NCBI RefSeq assembly: GCF_003434305.1
Contig: NZ_QKKX01000001.1
Span: 1 to 64,000, forward strand
From: Micromonospora sp. MW-13
Lineage (GTDB): Bacteria > Actinomycetota > Actinomycetes > Mycobacteriales > Micromonosporaceae
DNA length: 64,000 nucleotides
Direction: 5' to 3'
Every line of letters starts with the position of its first letter. The stretch's first letter is position 1. Shown here piece after piece: positions 1-7,930 of the stretch. The notes beneath the pieces were generated by a model. The model saw nothing but the letters and a program-made list of their open reading frames with translations, was not told where the DNA came from and searched no databases. The translations under genes and the position numbers were made by a program.

Positions 1-410
1 GTCTCGACCGCGGCGTCCTCCACCTGCTCGACAATGACCGAACCCTGCTACGCAGCCTGCCCAACCCGCTGACCCCACAAGAGCAGGCCCGCATCCGCGA
101 CGGCCGACCCGCCGGACCACCACCGTCACCGCCATCAGCACCACTACGGGTCGAACGACGCATCAGTAGCCGAGGCGTCCTCGTCATCGCCGGTCAGAAG
201 ATCCACGTCGGCATCGGCCACGCTGGTCGAACCGTCACCGTCGAAGACGCCGACACCACCTTCCGCGTCCACGACGGCGACCAACTCCTCACGGAGGTGC
301 CTCGCACGACCACCAAGCCCATCGCCCGGTTCAAGGTCCGCAAGCCCGAACCTCCACGACAGCGTCGGATAGCCTGCACCGACCGCGACGACCACGGAGC
401 CCGACCATGA
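1..410 (+). CDS. IS481-type transposase, C-terminal part (5' end outside window)
   Basis: An open frame enters from the left edge (complete codons from base 3) and stops with TGA at 408-410, giving 135 visible residues. The last part reads as a beta-rich tail with the segment HVGIGHAGRTVTV followed by TTFRVHDGDQLL and a basic end, FKVRKPEPPR. I recognise this as the C-terminal domain of actinobacterial IS481-family DDE transposases; the catalytic core would lie upstream, outside the window. The stop overlaps the next start (ATGA). A Pro-rich linker (about residues 38-48) separates two segments. Family assignment is from memory of the tail, not from catalytic residues, so it could be another integrase-core protein. 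Confidence 0.65.
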   Translation, partial: LDRGVLHLLDNDRTLLRSLPNPLTPQEQARIRDGRPAGPPPSPPSAPLRVERRISSRGVLVIAGQKIHVGIGHAGRTVTVEDADTTFRVHDGDQLLTEVPRTTTKPIARFKVRKPEPPRQRRIACTDRDDHGARP

Positions 411-850
411 AGCTGCCGCCCGGAGCCACCGGCTTCAACCCGCCACCCGGCGACCAAGCGGACCTCAGGGCCTTCACCGCCATCTGCCACCAGGCCGCCC
501 GCACCGTCGACGCGACCGTCACCGGCGTCACTCCTGCCGACGTCACACCGAACTTCCACACGATCGACATCACCCACCCTGAGCACCACATCACGGTGCT
601 GCGGCATACCGCCCTGCCGTTCATCGCCTTCGCCCATCCCCGCGACGACCTCACCATCACCTTCGTCGACCATCCTGACCTCGCCGCCGCCATCATCAGC
701 CTGACCGACACCCAGGTCCTCACCGTCGACCAGCTACGAACCCCGCTGTCACAGGTCGACCTGAGCGCCCTCGCCCCCGGCGAGCACGACCAGATCAGCT
801 ACTGGAAGCCGACCACCGTCGGCGAGCTGCTGTTCAACTTTTGGGATTGA
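407..850 (+). CDS. Hypothetical protein coupled to the transposase end
   Basis: 147 residues starting at the ATG that overlaps the previous stop (ATGA), so it is probably translationally coupled to the upstream frame. No signal peptide or membrane segment is visible. The sequence is a mixed alpha/beta domain with several His residues (HPEHHITVLRH) and a C-terminal TVGELLFNFWD. I do not recognise a family. Its tight coupling to an IS481-type transposase end suggests a passenger gene of the insertion sequence or a host gene joined by the insertion. Codon use is GC-rich and like the neighbours. Confidence 0.6.
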   Translation: MKLPPGATGFNPPPGDQADLRAFTAICHQAARTVDATVTGVTPADVTPNFHTIDITHPEHHITVLRHTALPFIAFAHPRDDLTITFVDHPDLAAAIISLTDTQVLTVDQLRTPLSQVDLSALAPGEHDQISYWKPTTVGELLFNFWD

Positions 851-1059
851 AGAGCAGTAGCCTGAAACCAGGAACACCCAAGATCGTCTAGCCGGATGTG
901 TAACGGATCATCTGAACGCAATCCGTCACGCATCAAGTGGAGCTCGACATGGCCGGCAGCCGGCCCGTCGGGCTTCATTTGATGCCGGACACAGCGGCTC
1001 CCAGATAATCGGTGACACAGCAGGCCAGCAACGACCGAGCCTGGGGCACACTCATTCGC
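851..1059. other. Intergenic region without recognised gene
   Basis: No convincing coding frame. It has a short GC-rich inverted repeat around 951-968 (GCCGGCAGCCGGC) and AT-richer sequence than the rest of the window. A GTG at 1012 is in frame with the next gene and is an alternative start for it. Confidence 0.5.
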
Positions 1060-1332
1060 ATGGACGAGATTGTGCTATCGGTGCCTGGTTACGACAGCGC
1101 GCGTGGCGTTGTGGCGCCCGTGGAGGGTGGCACGGTGTCCATCGAGATCGTGGATGGCTCAGTCGAGATTTTCGGCGACCGACCCGGCCTGCGAGATCTC
1201 GCACGGTGGTGCCTGGCCCTTTCGGACGAAAGTGCGCCGTCTGGGAGTCACATCCACCTCGACCCCGGGACCTTCCCGCTGAGTCTTGACTCGGTTCCGC
1301 TGATGCTGGCCCGCGATCTGCGAGAGGGCTAG
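1060..1332 (+). CDS. Imm32-like immunity protein (tentative)
   Basis: 90 residues from ATG 1060; the frame could also start at GTG 1012, and neither start has a clear ribosome binding site. The C-terminal half has the pattern FGDRPGLRDLARWCLALSD, then SGSHIHLDPG, ending in a short beta stretch. This resembles the small Imm32 family, in which a helix is followed by a conserved HxHLD motif. Imm32 proteins are predicted immunity proteins of polymorphic toxin systems. No toxin gene is visible beside it, so this would be an orphan. The assignment rests on the HIHLDPG motif and length only. Confidence 0.45.
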   Translation: MDEIVLSVPGYDSARGVVAPVEGGTVSIEIVDGSVEIFGDRPGLRDLARWCLALSDESAPSGSHIHLDPGTFPLSLDSVPLMLARDLREG

Positions 1333-1502
1333 GTCCATGTGGCGTAACCCATCATGTAATGCCAACCTGGAACGTGCCGGCAGCCGGTGTCCGGTCTCGG
1401 AACCTGCGTGACACATCGGTATCAGGACCTGGGTGACACTCCGGATTCCGGCATGACCGGATACCGCCGTCGAGCGCTCTGTCAGATGGCAAACTGGCGC
1501 TA
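1333..1502. other. Intergenic region, possible insertion-sequence end remnant
   Basis: Around 1395-1437 two similar segments occur in direct orientation, AACCTGCGTGACAC and GACCTGGGTGACAC, 31 bases apart. Such repeated TGACAC-containing segments remind me of the ends of actinobacterial IS481-like elements, so this may be a terminal scar. No gene is seen. Confidence 0.3.
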
Positions 1503-1895
1503 ATGGATAGGAAGCAGGTGGCTGGCTGGCTCGCGGCGTACGAGCATGCGTGGCGGACGCCGGGGACGGAGGTGCTCGCCACGATCTTCACCGCACAGGC
1601 GAGCTATCTGCAGGGGCCCTTCCAGAAACGGGTCATCGGTCTGCCGGCCATCGCCCGGATGTGGGAAGACGAGCGGTTCGGCCCTGACGAGGTGTTCCAG
1701 ATGGCCAGTGAGGTCGTCGCGGTCGAGGGCGACACTGCGGTGGCGCGGGTGGAGGTCCGGTACGGCGACCCAGTTGACCAGGAGTACCGCGACTTGTGGA
1801 TCATGCGTTTCGCCGAGGATGGGCGCTGCAGCTCGTTCGAGGAGTGGCCTTTCTGGCCGCCGCAGCCGACCGCCGCCCGTCCCGCGGGAAGCTGA
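1503..1895 (+). CDS. SnoaL/NTF2-like domain protein
   Basis: 130 residues, the usual size for a single-domain NTF2-like cone fold. The N-terminal helix (MDRKQVAGWLAAYEHAWRTP) is followed by a TEVLATIFTAQASYLQGPF segment, a helix with IARMWEDERFGPDEVF, then beta strands ending in WIMRFAEDGRC and FEEWPFWPP. This order is typical of SnoaL-like and nuclear-transport-factor-2-like proteins, which include polyketide cyclases, isomerases and many unassigned small-molecule binders. No substrate can be inferred. It stands alone on the chromosomal side of the left integrase remnant, so it may be cargo of an older element. Confidence 0.7.
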   Translation: MDRKQVAGWLAAYEHAWRTPGTEVLATIFTAQASYLQGPFQKRVIGLPAIARMWEDERFGPDEVFQMASEVVAVEGDTAVARVEVRYGDPVDQEYRDLWIMRFAEDGRCSSFEEWPFWPPQPTAARPAGS

Positions 1896-2034
1896 CACGG
1901 GCACACCAGGACAACCGAAAAGCTGTCAGCGGTAGCTCCATACACCTGATCTTCAGGTGGGAGCGACTCCAGGCGGACGGTCATGTGTCGAGGTCGAGCC
2001 GCGAGGGTCGCGCACGTGCGCGGGGGAACCGCGC

Positions 2035-2268
2035 AACTTCAACCGTTCCTGGGACGCCCGCTGCGCCCGGGCCGGGGTCCGGAAGATCACCGTGCACGAC
2101 GCCCGGCGTACCTACGCGACCCTGCTTGTCGACCTGGACGTTCACCCGCGCGTCATCATGCAGGTGCTCCGGCACGCCGAGGTCTCGGTGACTATGGAGA
2201 TCTACTCCCAGGCGTCCTCGGACGCCACCCGCGACGCGCTGAAGCGCCTGGGGGAAAGCCTGCGATAG
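2035..2268 (+). pseudogene. Tyrosine recombinase C-terminal remnant (older element)
   Basis: Only the last 77 or so residues of a phage-type integrase remain. ITVHDARRTYATLL carries a box II HxxR-like pattern, and QVLRHAEVSVTMEIY carries the late His and the presumed catalytic Tyr. The open frame runs upstream to a GTG at 1957 but that part does not look like integrase. The N-terminal arm-binding domain and the catalytic Arg I and Lys are missing, so it is inactive. It ends 31 bp before the left 91-bp tRNA repeat, the same placement as the second integrase beside the right repeat. I infer an earlier insertion at the same tRNA. Confidence 0.75.
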
Positions 2269-2299
2269 GCCGCTGCTGTGCTCAACTGCTGTACGGAAA

Positions 2300-2390
2300 C
2301 ACTAGAGGGCACATCCATCGATCGGATGTGCCCTCTGACCTCTGTCGGGGTGGCCGGATTCGAACCGACGACCTCTTCGTCCCGAACGAA
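2300..2390. repeat. Left attachment repeat (displaced tRNA-Pro 3' half)
   Basis: 91 bp identical by eye to 6582-6672. It contains the 3' half of tRNA-Pro(CGG) from the anticodon loop to the discriminator (2345-2390, minus strand) and the downstream hairpin (2304-2336). Identity stops at the anticodon-stem side, the usual crossover side for tRNA-targeting tyrosine recombinases. Confidence 0.92.
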
Positions 2391-2771
2391 TGATCATGGG
2401 TCGATGAGGTGCCGTGTCACTGACGTTGACCAGGGAAAATGGTCCGCCCCCGTTCGCATATGTCCGCCAGCATCCGCACCTGTTGTCACTCAGTACGTCA
2501 CTCAGACCTGCGGGGGTATGACGATCACTCACTCAGTCGGGGTGTCCGCAAGTGGCCAACACTGCGGCCCCAGCTCGTTGACCAGGCCCTCAATCACCGA
2601 GCGGGACAGGTCCATCAGCCGACGATTCGTCATGATCACAGCCTCCACCATGACGCGAACAATGATCATCGACACTTACGGACTCGCAACCGTGCACGGG
2701 TCGTTAGCTGCAGCGATTCATGTAAGCTCTCAGCAACTCATCGACTACGGTGAGTCACAAGGGGGGGTTGC
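2391..2771. promoter_or_regulatory. Left-end region with putative integrase arm-type repeats
   Basis: No gene recognised. GTCACTCAG occurs at 2485-2493 and 2497-2505, twelve bases apart, with a degenerate third copy (TCACTCAG) at 2529-2536. The same nonamer pair with the same 12-bp period occurs at the other end of the element (6557-6577). Short phased repeats inside both ends of a tRNA-integrated element are what arm-type integrase sites look like. The stretch also has runs of ATGATCA-like words and is AT-richer than the core. Confidence 0.5.
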
Positions 2772-3335
2772 GTGACGATCAAACATGCATTAAGGGCAGC
2801 GGCTACCGCTACAGCAGCAGCGATGGCGGCGATGACACTGCCCGGCGTCGCCCACGCCGACATCTACGTGGGATCCGGTACCCTGTACGTCGGCCCGGTG
2901 ATCTCCGCAACTGTGAAGTCCAACGGCTACGCCACGTGGAACAAGAACACCCGCGTCGTCACGATCAAGGCCACCGGTTACAACATGACCAGTGGCAACT
3001 GCGAGACCACCTGGTTCGACTGGGAGGTCAGCAACGGCCACTTCGACGCCCGCGCTGTCCGGCAGTGTGACCTGTCCAGCTCACTGCACCAGGGCACGTC
3101 CACCGAAAGCGTGCCCGGCGGGTTTAGCTTTGTCGCCATGCAGAAGTTCGCCGCGTGCTACGGCGCCAACAACACGACCAGCGGGTGCGCTGACTCGTCC
3201 CAGGCGCAGATCCCGCTGGGCTCGGTCAACCCGAGCCTCAACACCAGCAACTGGATCACGCGGTACTGGCTTATGAAAGCTAACGGCACCACCGAGTACC
3301 ACGACGGTGGCAACTCACGTCTGGCCGATTCCTGA
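2772..3335 (+). CDS. Small secreted protein of the tRNA-Pro element
   Basis: 187 residues from GTG 2772, with a strong purine-rich Shine-Dalgarno tract (GGGGGGG at 2761-2767). The N-terminus is a signal peptide: basic start, Ala-rich core and a cleavage site near PGVAHA-DIYV (about residue 29). The mature part is rich in Asn, Thr and Ser, has five Cys residues and probably forms an extracellular beta-rich fold. No family is recognised. It is followed directly by the lipoprotein gene, so the two are probably co-transcribed. As element cargo it could serve interactions at the cell surface, but there is no direct evidence. Confidence 0.7.
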   Translation: MTIKHALRAAATATAAAMAAMTLPGVAHADIYVGSGTLYVGPVISATVKSNGYATWNKNTRVVTIKATGYNMTSGNCETTWFDWEVSNGHFDARAVRQCDLSSSLHQGTSTESVPGGFSFVAMQKFAACYGANNTTSGCADSSQAQIPLGSVNPSLNTSNWITRYWLMKANGTTEYHDGGNSRLADS

Positions 3336-3370
3336 TGGCGTTGAACAAGGTGGCACAGAGGAGAACTGCA

Positions 3371-4327
3371 ATGCGACGTATCGCTGACCTGCCAGCGTGG
3401 ACCCCGGTAGGCGTGGGCCTGCTCGCGGCCATGGCCGCGCTGGCGGGCGGGTGCGCGGCCAGGACCACCGACGCCGGCACGACCGGGCCGCAGTTGGGTG
3501 GCGTACAGCAGTCACTCGACCGGCTCGCCCGGCAGATCGACGGTGACCTCGACGATCGCCGCGCAGGCCAGCTCCTGACGTACGTGGCCTATCAGCGGCC
3601 CATCCGTGACTGCATGGCTGACGCGAAACTCGACTACACGCCACCACGGTTCGTCAACCCGTACGAGCACTGGCAGGCGGTGCGTCCGCTGAGCATGTAT
3701 GACGAGATCGTGCCGGTGGACACCGCCCACGTCACCGCCAACGGCCTGTACGTCGCCGCCGACCTGACCCGAACGCCGACACCCGACAGCGACAACCCCG
3801 GCCACGACCGTTTGAACAAGGCGGGCAAGGCCGCGTACGCCGCACAAGTCACCAAGTGCCAGCCGTCAGCGAAGGAGTACCAGAACGCGGGCACTCCGGC
3901 GCTGTCCGCCAAGCTGTTCGCAGACCTCGACACCCTGGTCGGATCCGTCGTGAGCACCTCCGAGGTCAAGGCGCAGTCCGCAGGCTACGCCACGTGCATG
4001 GCCAAACGCGGCATCAACGCGGCGAACAGAGAGGAACTGGCCGGCGTGGTCCGCAACAGCTACGCCCCGCTCCTCGACACCGATTCCGGCCGGCTGGCCG
4101 TCGCCACGACCAGCCCGCAGTTCGTTACGGCGAAGGCCGGCGAGCAGGCGGCCGCTCAAGCAGACGCAGACTGCCGACGCCCCGCGTACGAGCTGACTCT
4201 CACGCTGCTGGAGCCGAAGCTGGCTGCGTTCGAGGCCGACCACGCCACCGAGCTGACGCAGATGGCTGCCGACTGGGCTGGTGTACGGGCCCGGGCAACT
4301 CAAGCGGAGAAGACCATCGACTGGTAG
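3371..4327 (+). CDS. Lipoprotein of the tRNA-Pro element
   Basis: 318 residues from ATG 3371, chosen because GAGGAG lies at 3358-3363; an in-frame ATG at 3335 overlaps the preceding stop but lacks this site. A signal sequence ends in a lipobox (LAGGC, Cys near residue 28). The mature protein has Cys-Met pairs (RDCMADAKLDYTPP and YATCMAKRGI) typical of a large group of actinobacterial lipoproteins of unknown function, plus two further Cys that probably form disulfides. The C-terminal 100 residues are helical. It is likely anchored to the outer face of the membrane and co-expressed with the secreted protein upstream. Confidence 0.72.
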   Translation: MRRIADLPAWTPVGVGLLAAMAALAGGCAARTTDAGTTGPQLGGVQQSLDRLARQIDGDLDDRRAGQLLTYVAYQRPIRDCMADAKLDYTPPRFVNPYEHWQAVRPLSMYDEIVPVDTAHVTANGLYVAADLTRTPTPDSDNPGHDRLNKAGKAAYAAQVTKCQPSAKEYQNAGTPALSAKLFADLDTLVGSVVSTSEVKAQSAGYATCMAKRGINAANREELAGVVRNSYAPLLDTDSGRLAVATTSPQFVTAKAGEQAAAQADADCRRPAYELTLTLLEPKLAAFEADHATELTQMAADWAGVRARATQAEKTIDW

Positions 4328-4344
4328 CCCGTTTCGTGCCGAAA

Positions 4345-4377
4345 GGCCGGCCGTTCCCGTTCGGGGAACGGCCGGCC
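4345..4377. terminator. Bidirectional terminator between convergent genes
   Basis: Perfect 14-bp arms (GGCCGGCCGTTCCC and its complement) with a 5-base loop GTTCG, placed 18 bp after the lipoprotein stop and 75 bp from the stop of the convergent phosphatase gene. There is no T-tract, as is usual in high-GC actinobacteria. Confidence 0.8.
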
Positions 4378-4451
4378 GTCGAAGGTGCTGCTACAGGCTC
4401 TATTTGCTCAGGGCCGCTGCCGCCGCCCATGCTGAGCCACCCCCAGGCGCT

Positions 4452-5258
4452 CTATGCCGCGTAGACGACCGTTGCATCATCGCTTCGCTTGTTGCGTGGC
4501 CAACGCGCGCCCTGCGGGTCGGCGCCCTCCAACGTCCGTACCTGGCGGATCAGTTCTGCGGGTCCGTGTGTGCTGAGGTTGTCGAGCACCGCCGGCCAGT
4601 CGAGAGCGCCGAAGAGATCCACGATCCGTGCCGCACCATCGGTGAGCACGGCCAGGCGCTGCACCTTGTCGAGCGGGACGCTGCCCACGATGGCGTGGTC
4701 AGCAGCGGTTGGGATGGCGGTGGCGACCCAGAACCCACCGGGCTGGTTGCGCGCGGCCAGCTCGGCATGCTTCATCCGCAGCAACGCCGCCTGCTTCTCC
4801 GGGGACCCGATCAGGTGTCGGTCTACCTCGTCCCGTTCGGGGCGCGCGGTGCTGTCGACCCGGGTATCGGTGACGACAACTGGTTTCCCGGCCTGCTGGT
4901 CGATGACCACGCTGATGTCACCGAGCACGAGGTACTCCCATGCGCTGCCGTTGACTCGGAGAATCGAAACCGCTGCCGATGGCGTACCCGGGTGGTTGAG
5001 GTCGCATTCCTTGTGCATCTCGGCAACCTGCTCGATGGCAGTCTTCAGGGCTTCCTTGAGAGGCGTTTCCAGGTCAGCAGCCAGCGTGCCAGTGACCGAC
5101 CCCAGCTTTGCGGCGTACCAGGAAACGCCGTGCCGGCATCCGGTGTCCGTCCGGGCCGTAGCGCCGTCGAGGACGACAATCAGGCGGGGTGAAGCGCTGA
5201 ACCAGTCTTCATTGGCCTTATTGGTATCACCAGGATCGGAGGCACTTAACACCCGCAT
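4452..5258 (-). CDS. PP2C-like protein phosphatase domain protein
   Basis: 268 residues. The PP2C/SpoIIE metal-site pattern is visible: KANEDWF and VVLDGA near residues 14-33, VLTDGAARI near residues 206-214, and SDDATVV at the end. The family dephosphorylates phospho-Ser/Thr proteins with Mn/Mg. There is no signal peptide or membrane segment, so it is cytoplasmic. The start codon overlaps the upstream stop by one base (TAATG), so it is coupled to the partner gene, which has lost its 5' end. The insertions typical of full-size phosphatases are reduced and activity is not assured. Confidence 0.65.
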   Translation of the reverse strand: MRVLSASDPGDTNKANEDWFSASPRLIVVLDGATARTDTGCRHGVSWYAAKLGSVTGTLAADLETPLKEALKTAIEQVAEMHKECDLNHPGTPSAAVSILRVNGSAWEYLVLGDISVVIDQQAGKPVVVTDTRVDSTARPERDEVDRHLIGSPEKQAALLRMKHAELAARNQPGGFWVATAIPTAADHAIVGSVPLDKVQRLAVLTDGAARIVDLFGALDWPAVLDNLSTHGPAELIRQVRTLEGADPQGARWPRNKRSDDATVVYAA

Positions 5259-5783
5259 TAGCCCACACCCTCATTCCGAAACACCGGGGTCATCGCTTCA
5301 GTGGAGAGAATTTCATGCGTCTTCGGGTCGTACTTGCATGCGATAAGCACCGAGAAGCGACGCGTCTTCACTTCCCGGTACAGAGTGTCAAGGTTGTCTT
5401 CCAAATACCGGCCAGCACCCTTCGTGCCCAGCGCATGAATGCCGGCCAGATACAGGAACGATCCCCGACCGTCCGGACGAGGAAGCCTGCCGACGTAGGC
5501 GTAGTCGAAAGGTTCGCCTTTATTGGCAGGTGAACGGTATTCCTCCCCGGTCACATGGTTGACCAAATACCAGCCGCCGTCATCGTTGCGGAATCCAAGG
5601 TTCGGGTCCGACTCCAACACCTGACCAACGAAGGGCAGAATTCGGGGGCTACCGCAGACAATCAGATTGGTGCGGTTTAGCTTGATCATCCCTGGCGGGG
5701 GAACTACCTCGTACTCCGCTTTGAGGCTCAGGGAACGCGCCAGTCCGGATAGCCGTTCGTAGGTAGCCGACAAGGCGGAATCG
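5258..5783 (-). pseudogene. 5'-truncated partner gene of the phosphatase (regulator-like C-terminus)
   Basis: About 175 residues with protein-like character: LIVCGSPRILPFV, DDGGWYLVNHVTGEEYRSP, then FDYAYVGRLPRPDGRG and FLYLAGIHALGTKG. I associate this C-terminal domain with actinobacterial helix-turn-helix proteins that precede a PP2C-like gene. The helix-turn-helix itself is not seen. Upstream of about 5783 the open frame continues (to 5971) only as the antisense of integrase coding sequence, so the natural N-terminus was replaced by the integrase fragment. A shortened product from an internal start cannot be excluded. Confidence 0.6.
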
Positions 5784-6557
5784 TTGAGTACCCGCACGCT
5801 GCGCGAGCTGTACGCCTGCCTGAACCGGGCCGTCAATCGGGCGATGGCGCGTGACAAGGTGAAACGGAACGTCGTGGCGCTCTGCTCGCTTCCCAATGGA
5901 CAGCAGGGTCGGCCGTCGAAATCGCTCACGCTCGACCAGGCCAGGGCAATTCTCGGCGCTGCCGAAGACACCCGGCTCTACGCGTACGTCGTCTTGTCGC
6001 TGCTGACCGGTGCACGGACCGAGGAACTACGCGCGCTCACCTGGGAGCATGTCGACCTGGACGGCCGACCCGACCCCGACCCGCCTGTCCCGCCATCGAT
6101 CGCGGTATGGCACTCCGTCCGGGCCGGTGGCGATACGAAGACCAGGAAGTCCCGTCGTACCCTCGCCCTACCTCTCCGGTGCGTGACCGCGCTCCGGCAA
6201 CACCGGGCGCTGCAAGATCGGGACCGGAAGAAGGCCGGGAAGGACTGGCAGCCGGGGGACCTCGTTTTCACGAGTTCGGTCGGTGGCGCCCTGGACGCCG
6301 CCAACGTCCGGCGAGCGTTCCGGCGGGTCGCCACCAAGGCCGGACTCAACGCCGCCGACTGGACGCCCCGGGAGCTACGGCACAGCTTCGTGTCGGTCCT
6401 GTCCAGCAGCGGCGTGAGCCTGGAAGACATTGCCGACCTGTGCGGACACTCGGGAACCACGGTCACCGAGAAGGTCTACCGCCACCAACTCAGGCCGGTA
6501 CTTCTCAGCGGCGCGATCGCGATGGACCGAATCTTCGCACTCACCTCGGACCGGTAG
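5784..6557 (+). pseudogene. Tyrosine recombinase, N-terminally truncated integrase
   Basis: 257 residues from TTG 5784. The catalytic domain looks whole: LTGARTEELRAL (Arg I), a basic KTRKSRR segment, TPRELRHSF (box II), LCGHSGTTV and VYRHQ (His and Tyr). The full-size family has roughly 130-150 more residues with an arm-binding and a core-binding domain. Here only the end of the core-binding helix (TRTLRELYACLNRAVNRA) remains, abutting a gene fragment in the opposite direction. The stop lies 25 bp from the right attachment repeat and overlaps an arm-type repeat. Without its N-terminus it is probably inactive for integration. Confidence 0.8.
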
Positions 6558-6577
6558 TCACTCAGTTAGTCACTCAG
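6557..6577. promoter_or_regulatory. Right-end putative arm-type repeats
   Basis: GTCACTCAG at 6557-6565 and 6569-6577, 12-bp period, matching the left-end pair at 2485-2505. The first copy overlaps the integrase stop codon by one base. Confidence 0.5.
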
Positions 6578-6581
6578 GACG

Positions 6582-6700
<119 letters not shown>

Positions 6701-6714
6701 AGGCGTGCCGACAA

Positions 6715-6742
6715 ATAGTAGCCCACCCGGTCCGATGGTCAA
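6715..6742 (-). promoter_or_regulatory. Promoter of tRNA-Pro
   Basis: Reading the minus strand, TTGACC (6742-6737), a 16-base spacer and TACTAT (6720-6715) lie 14 bases before the tRNA 5' end. This is a good match to a housekeeping sigma-factor promoter. Confidence 0.75.
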
Positions 6743-7029
6743 ACTCGGTACCCCCGCCCCCTCGTCCCGCCGGGGCCGGCCCGGGGCGGTCCTCCGCCGA
6801 TGTCGCGAAAGACTCAGCTCCACAGGGCCGATGACCTGCCCCGCCGCCCCACACAAGCCAGTAGGACCCGGCCGCCGACCCGCCCCGCGCCGACCCCGCG
6901 CCAACCAGGGTCGGCCCCGCCCGGCAGGCGGTGGCGCAGACGGGGCAGCTCCAAAGGCGGCACACATCACACCCGCCCTGCGCCCCGGCCCGAGGCGGGG
7001 AAGGGGGCGGGGACGGGGGCGGGGGCAGG
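6743..7029. other. Gene-free stretch with a G-rich tract
   Basis: No coding frame is convincing. Bases 6997-7025 hold five runs of four or five G separated by one or two bases, a strong G-quadruplex pattern on the plus strand, ending 4 bases before the stop codon of the next (minus-strand) gene. Confidence 0.6.
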
Positions 7030-7923
7030 TCAGCGCGGGATCAGGGTGAGGATGCTCGCCTCCGGGCGGCAGGCGAACCGGACCGGTGCGGTCGGGTGGG
7101 TGCCCAAACCGGCGGAGACGTGCAGCCAGGAGTCGGAGCCGGGCCAGCGGTGCAGGCCCTTCGCCATCGACCGGGGCAGCCCGCAGTTGGTCACCAGCGC
7201 CCCGTAGCCGGGCACGCAGACCTGGCCGCCGTGGGTGTGGCCGGCGAGCAGCAGGCCGAAGCCGTCCTCGGCCATCCGGTCGAGCACGGCCGGCTCGGGG
7301 GAGTGGGCCAGGGCGATCGACAGGTCCGCCGAGGCGGAGACCGGGCCGGCGACGGCGGGGTAGTCGTCGCGCGCGACGTGCGGGTCGTCGACCCCGACCA
7401 GCTCGATCAGCCGGCCGCCCGCCTTGAGCGTCGTCCGGGCGTTGTTCAGGTCCGCCCAGCCGGCCCCGGTGAGGACGTCGCGCAGCTCCTCGTACGGCAG
7501 CTCTGCGCCCTCGGTGTACTCCCGGTCGGGCAGGAGGTAGCTGAACGGATTCTTCAGCACCGGCCCGGTGTAGTCGTTCGAGCCGAAGACGAACGCGCCG
7601 GGCAGGTCCAGCAGCGGGTGCAGGGCACGCAGCACGCCGGGGACCGCGCCCGGGTCGGCCATGTTGTCCCCGGTGACCACGACCAGGTCCGGATCCAGCG
7701 CCGCGAGCGACGCCACCCACTCCTGCTTGCGCCGCTGGTCCGGCATCATGTGCAGGTCCGACAGGTGTAGCACGCGCAGCGGCTCGGTGTCGGCGGGCAG
7801 CACCGGCACGTCGAACCGGCGCAGGGTGAACATGTTGCGCTCGACGAGGGACGCGTACGCCAGGGTGGCCGCTCCGGCGGCGGCGGTCCCGAGGGCGAGC
7901 CGGAATAGTGTGCGCTTTCGCAT
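7030..7923 (-). CDS. Membrane-anchored metallophosphoesterase (Rv3683-like)
   Basis: 297 residues from ATG 7923. An N-terminal signal anchor (FRLALGTAAAGAATLAYASL) is followed by the calcineurin-like metal-site blocks LHLSDLHMM, VVVTGDNMAD, FGSNDYTG, ALAHSP and LLAGHTHGGQ. This order defines the YkuE/Rv3683 type of metallophosphoesterase, a dinuclear metal enzyme on the outer side of the membrane. In M. tuberculosis the homologue lies beside ponA2, as here, so a cell-envelope role is likely. The start is supported by a TACCCT hexamer 7 bases upstream (minus strand 7936-7931), which points to leaderless transcription. Confidence 0.88.
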   Translation of the reverse strand: MRKRTLFRLALGTAAAGAATLAYASLVERNMFTLRRFDVPVLPADTEPLRVLHLSDLHMMPDQRRKQEWVASLAALDPDLVVVTGDNMADPGAVPGVLRALHPLLDLPGAFVFGSNDYTGPVLKNPFSYLLPDREYTEGAELPYEELRDVLTGAGWADLNNARTTLKAGGRLIELVGVDDPHVARDDYPAVAGPVSASADLSIALAHSPEPAVLDRMAEDGFGLLLAGHTHGGQVCVPGYGALVTNCGLPRSMAKGLHRWPGSDSWLHVSAGLGTHPTAPVRFACRPEASILTLIPR

Positions 7924-7930
7924 GCCAATC

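Noticed and set aside
2304..2336. Hairpin in the left att repeat as a separate regulatory element
   Set aside because: It is an exact copy of the tRNA-Pro terminator carried along with the attachment site.
2300..2390. A second tRNA-Pro gene
   Set aside because: Only the 3' half from the anticodon loop is present; the sequence left of the break does not complete the acceptor, D arm or anticodon stem.
5784..5971. N-terminal extension of the phosphatase partner up to 5971
   Set aside because: These 62 codons are antisense to recognisable integrase sequence (TRTLRELYACLNRAV), so the extension is an accidental open frame.
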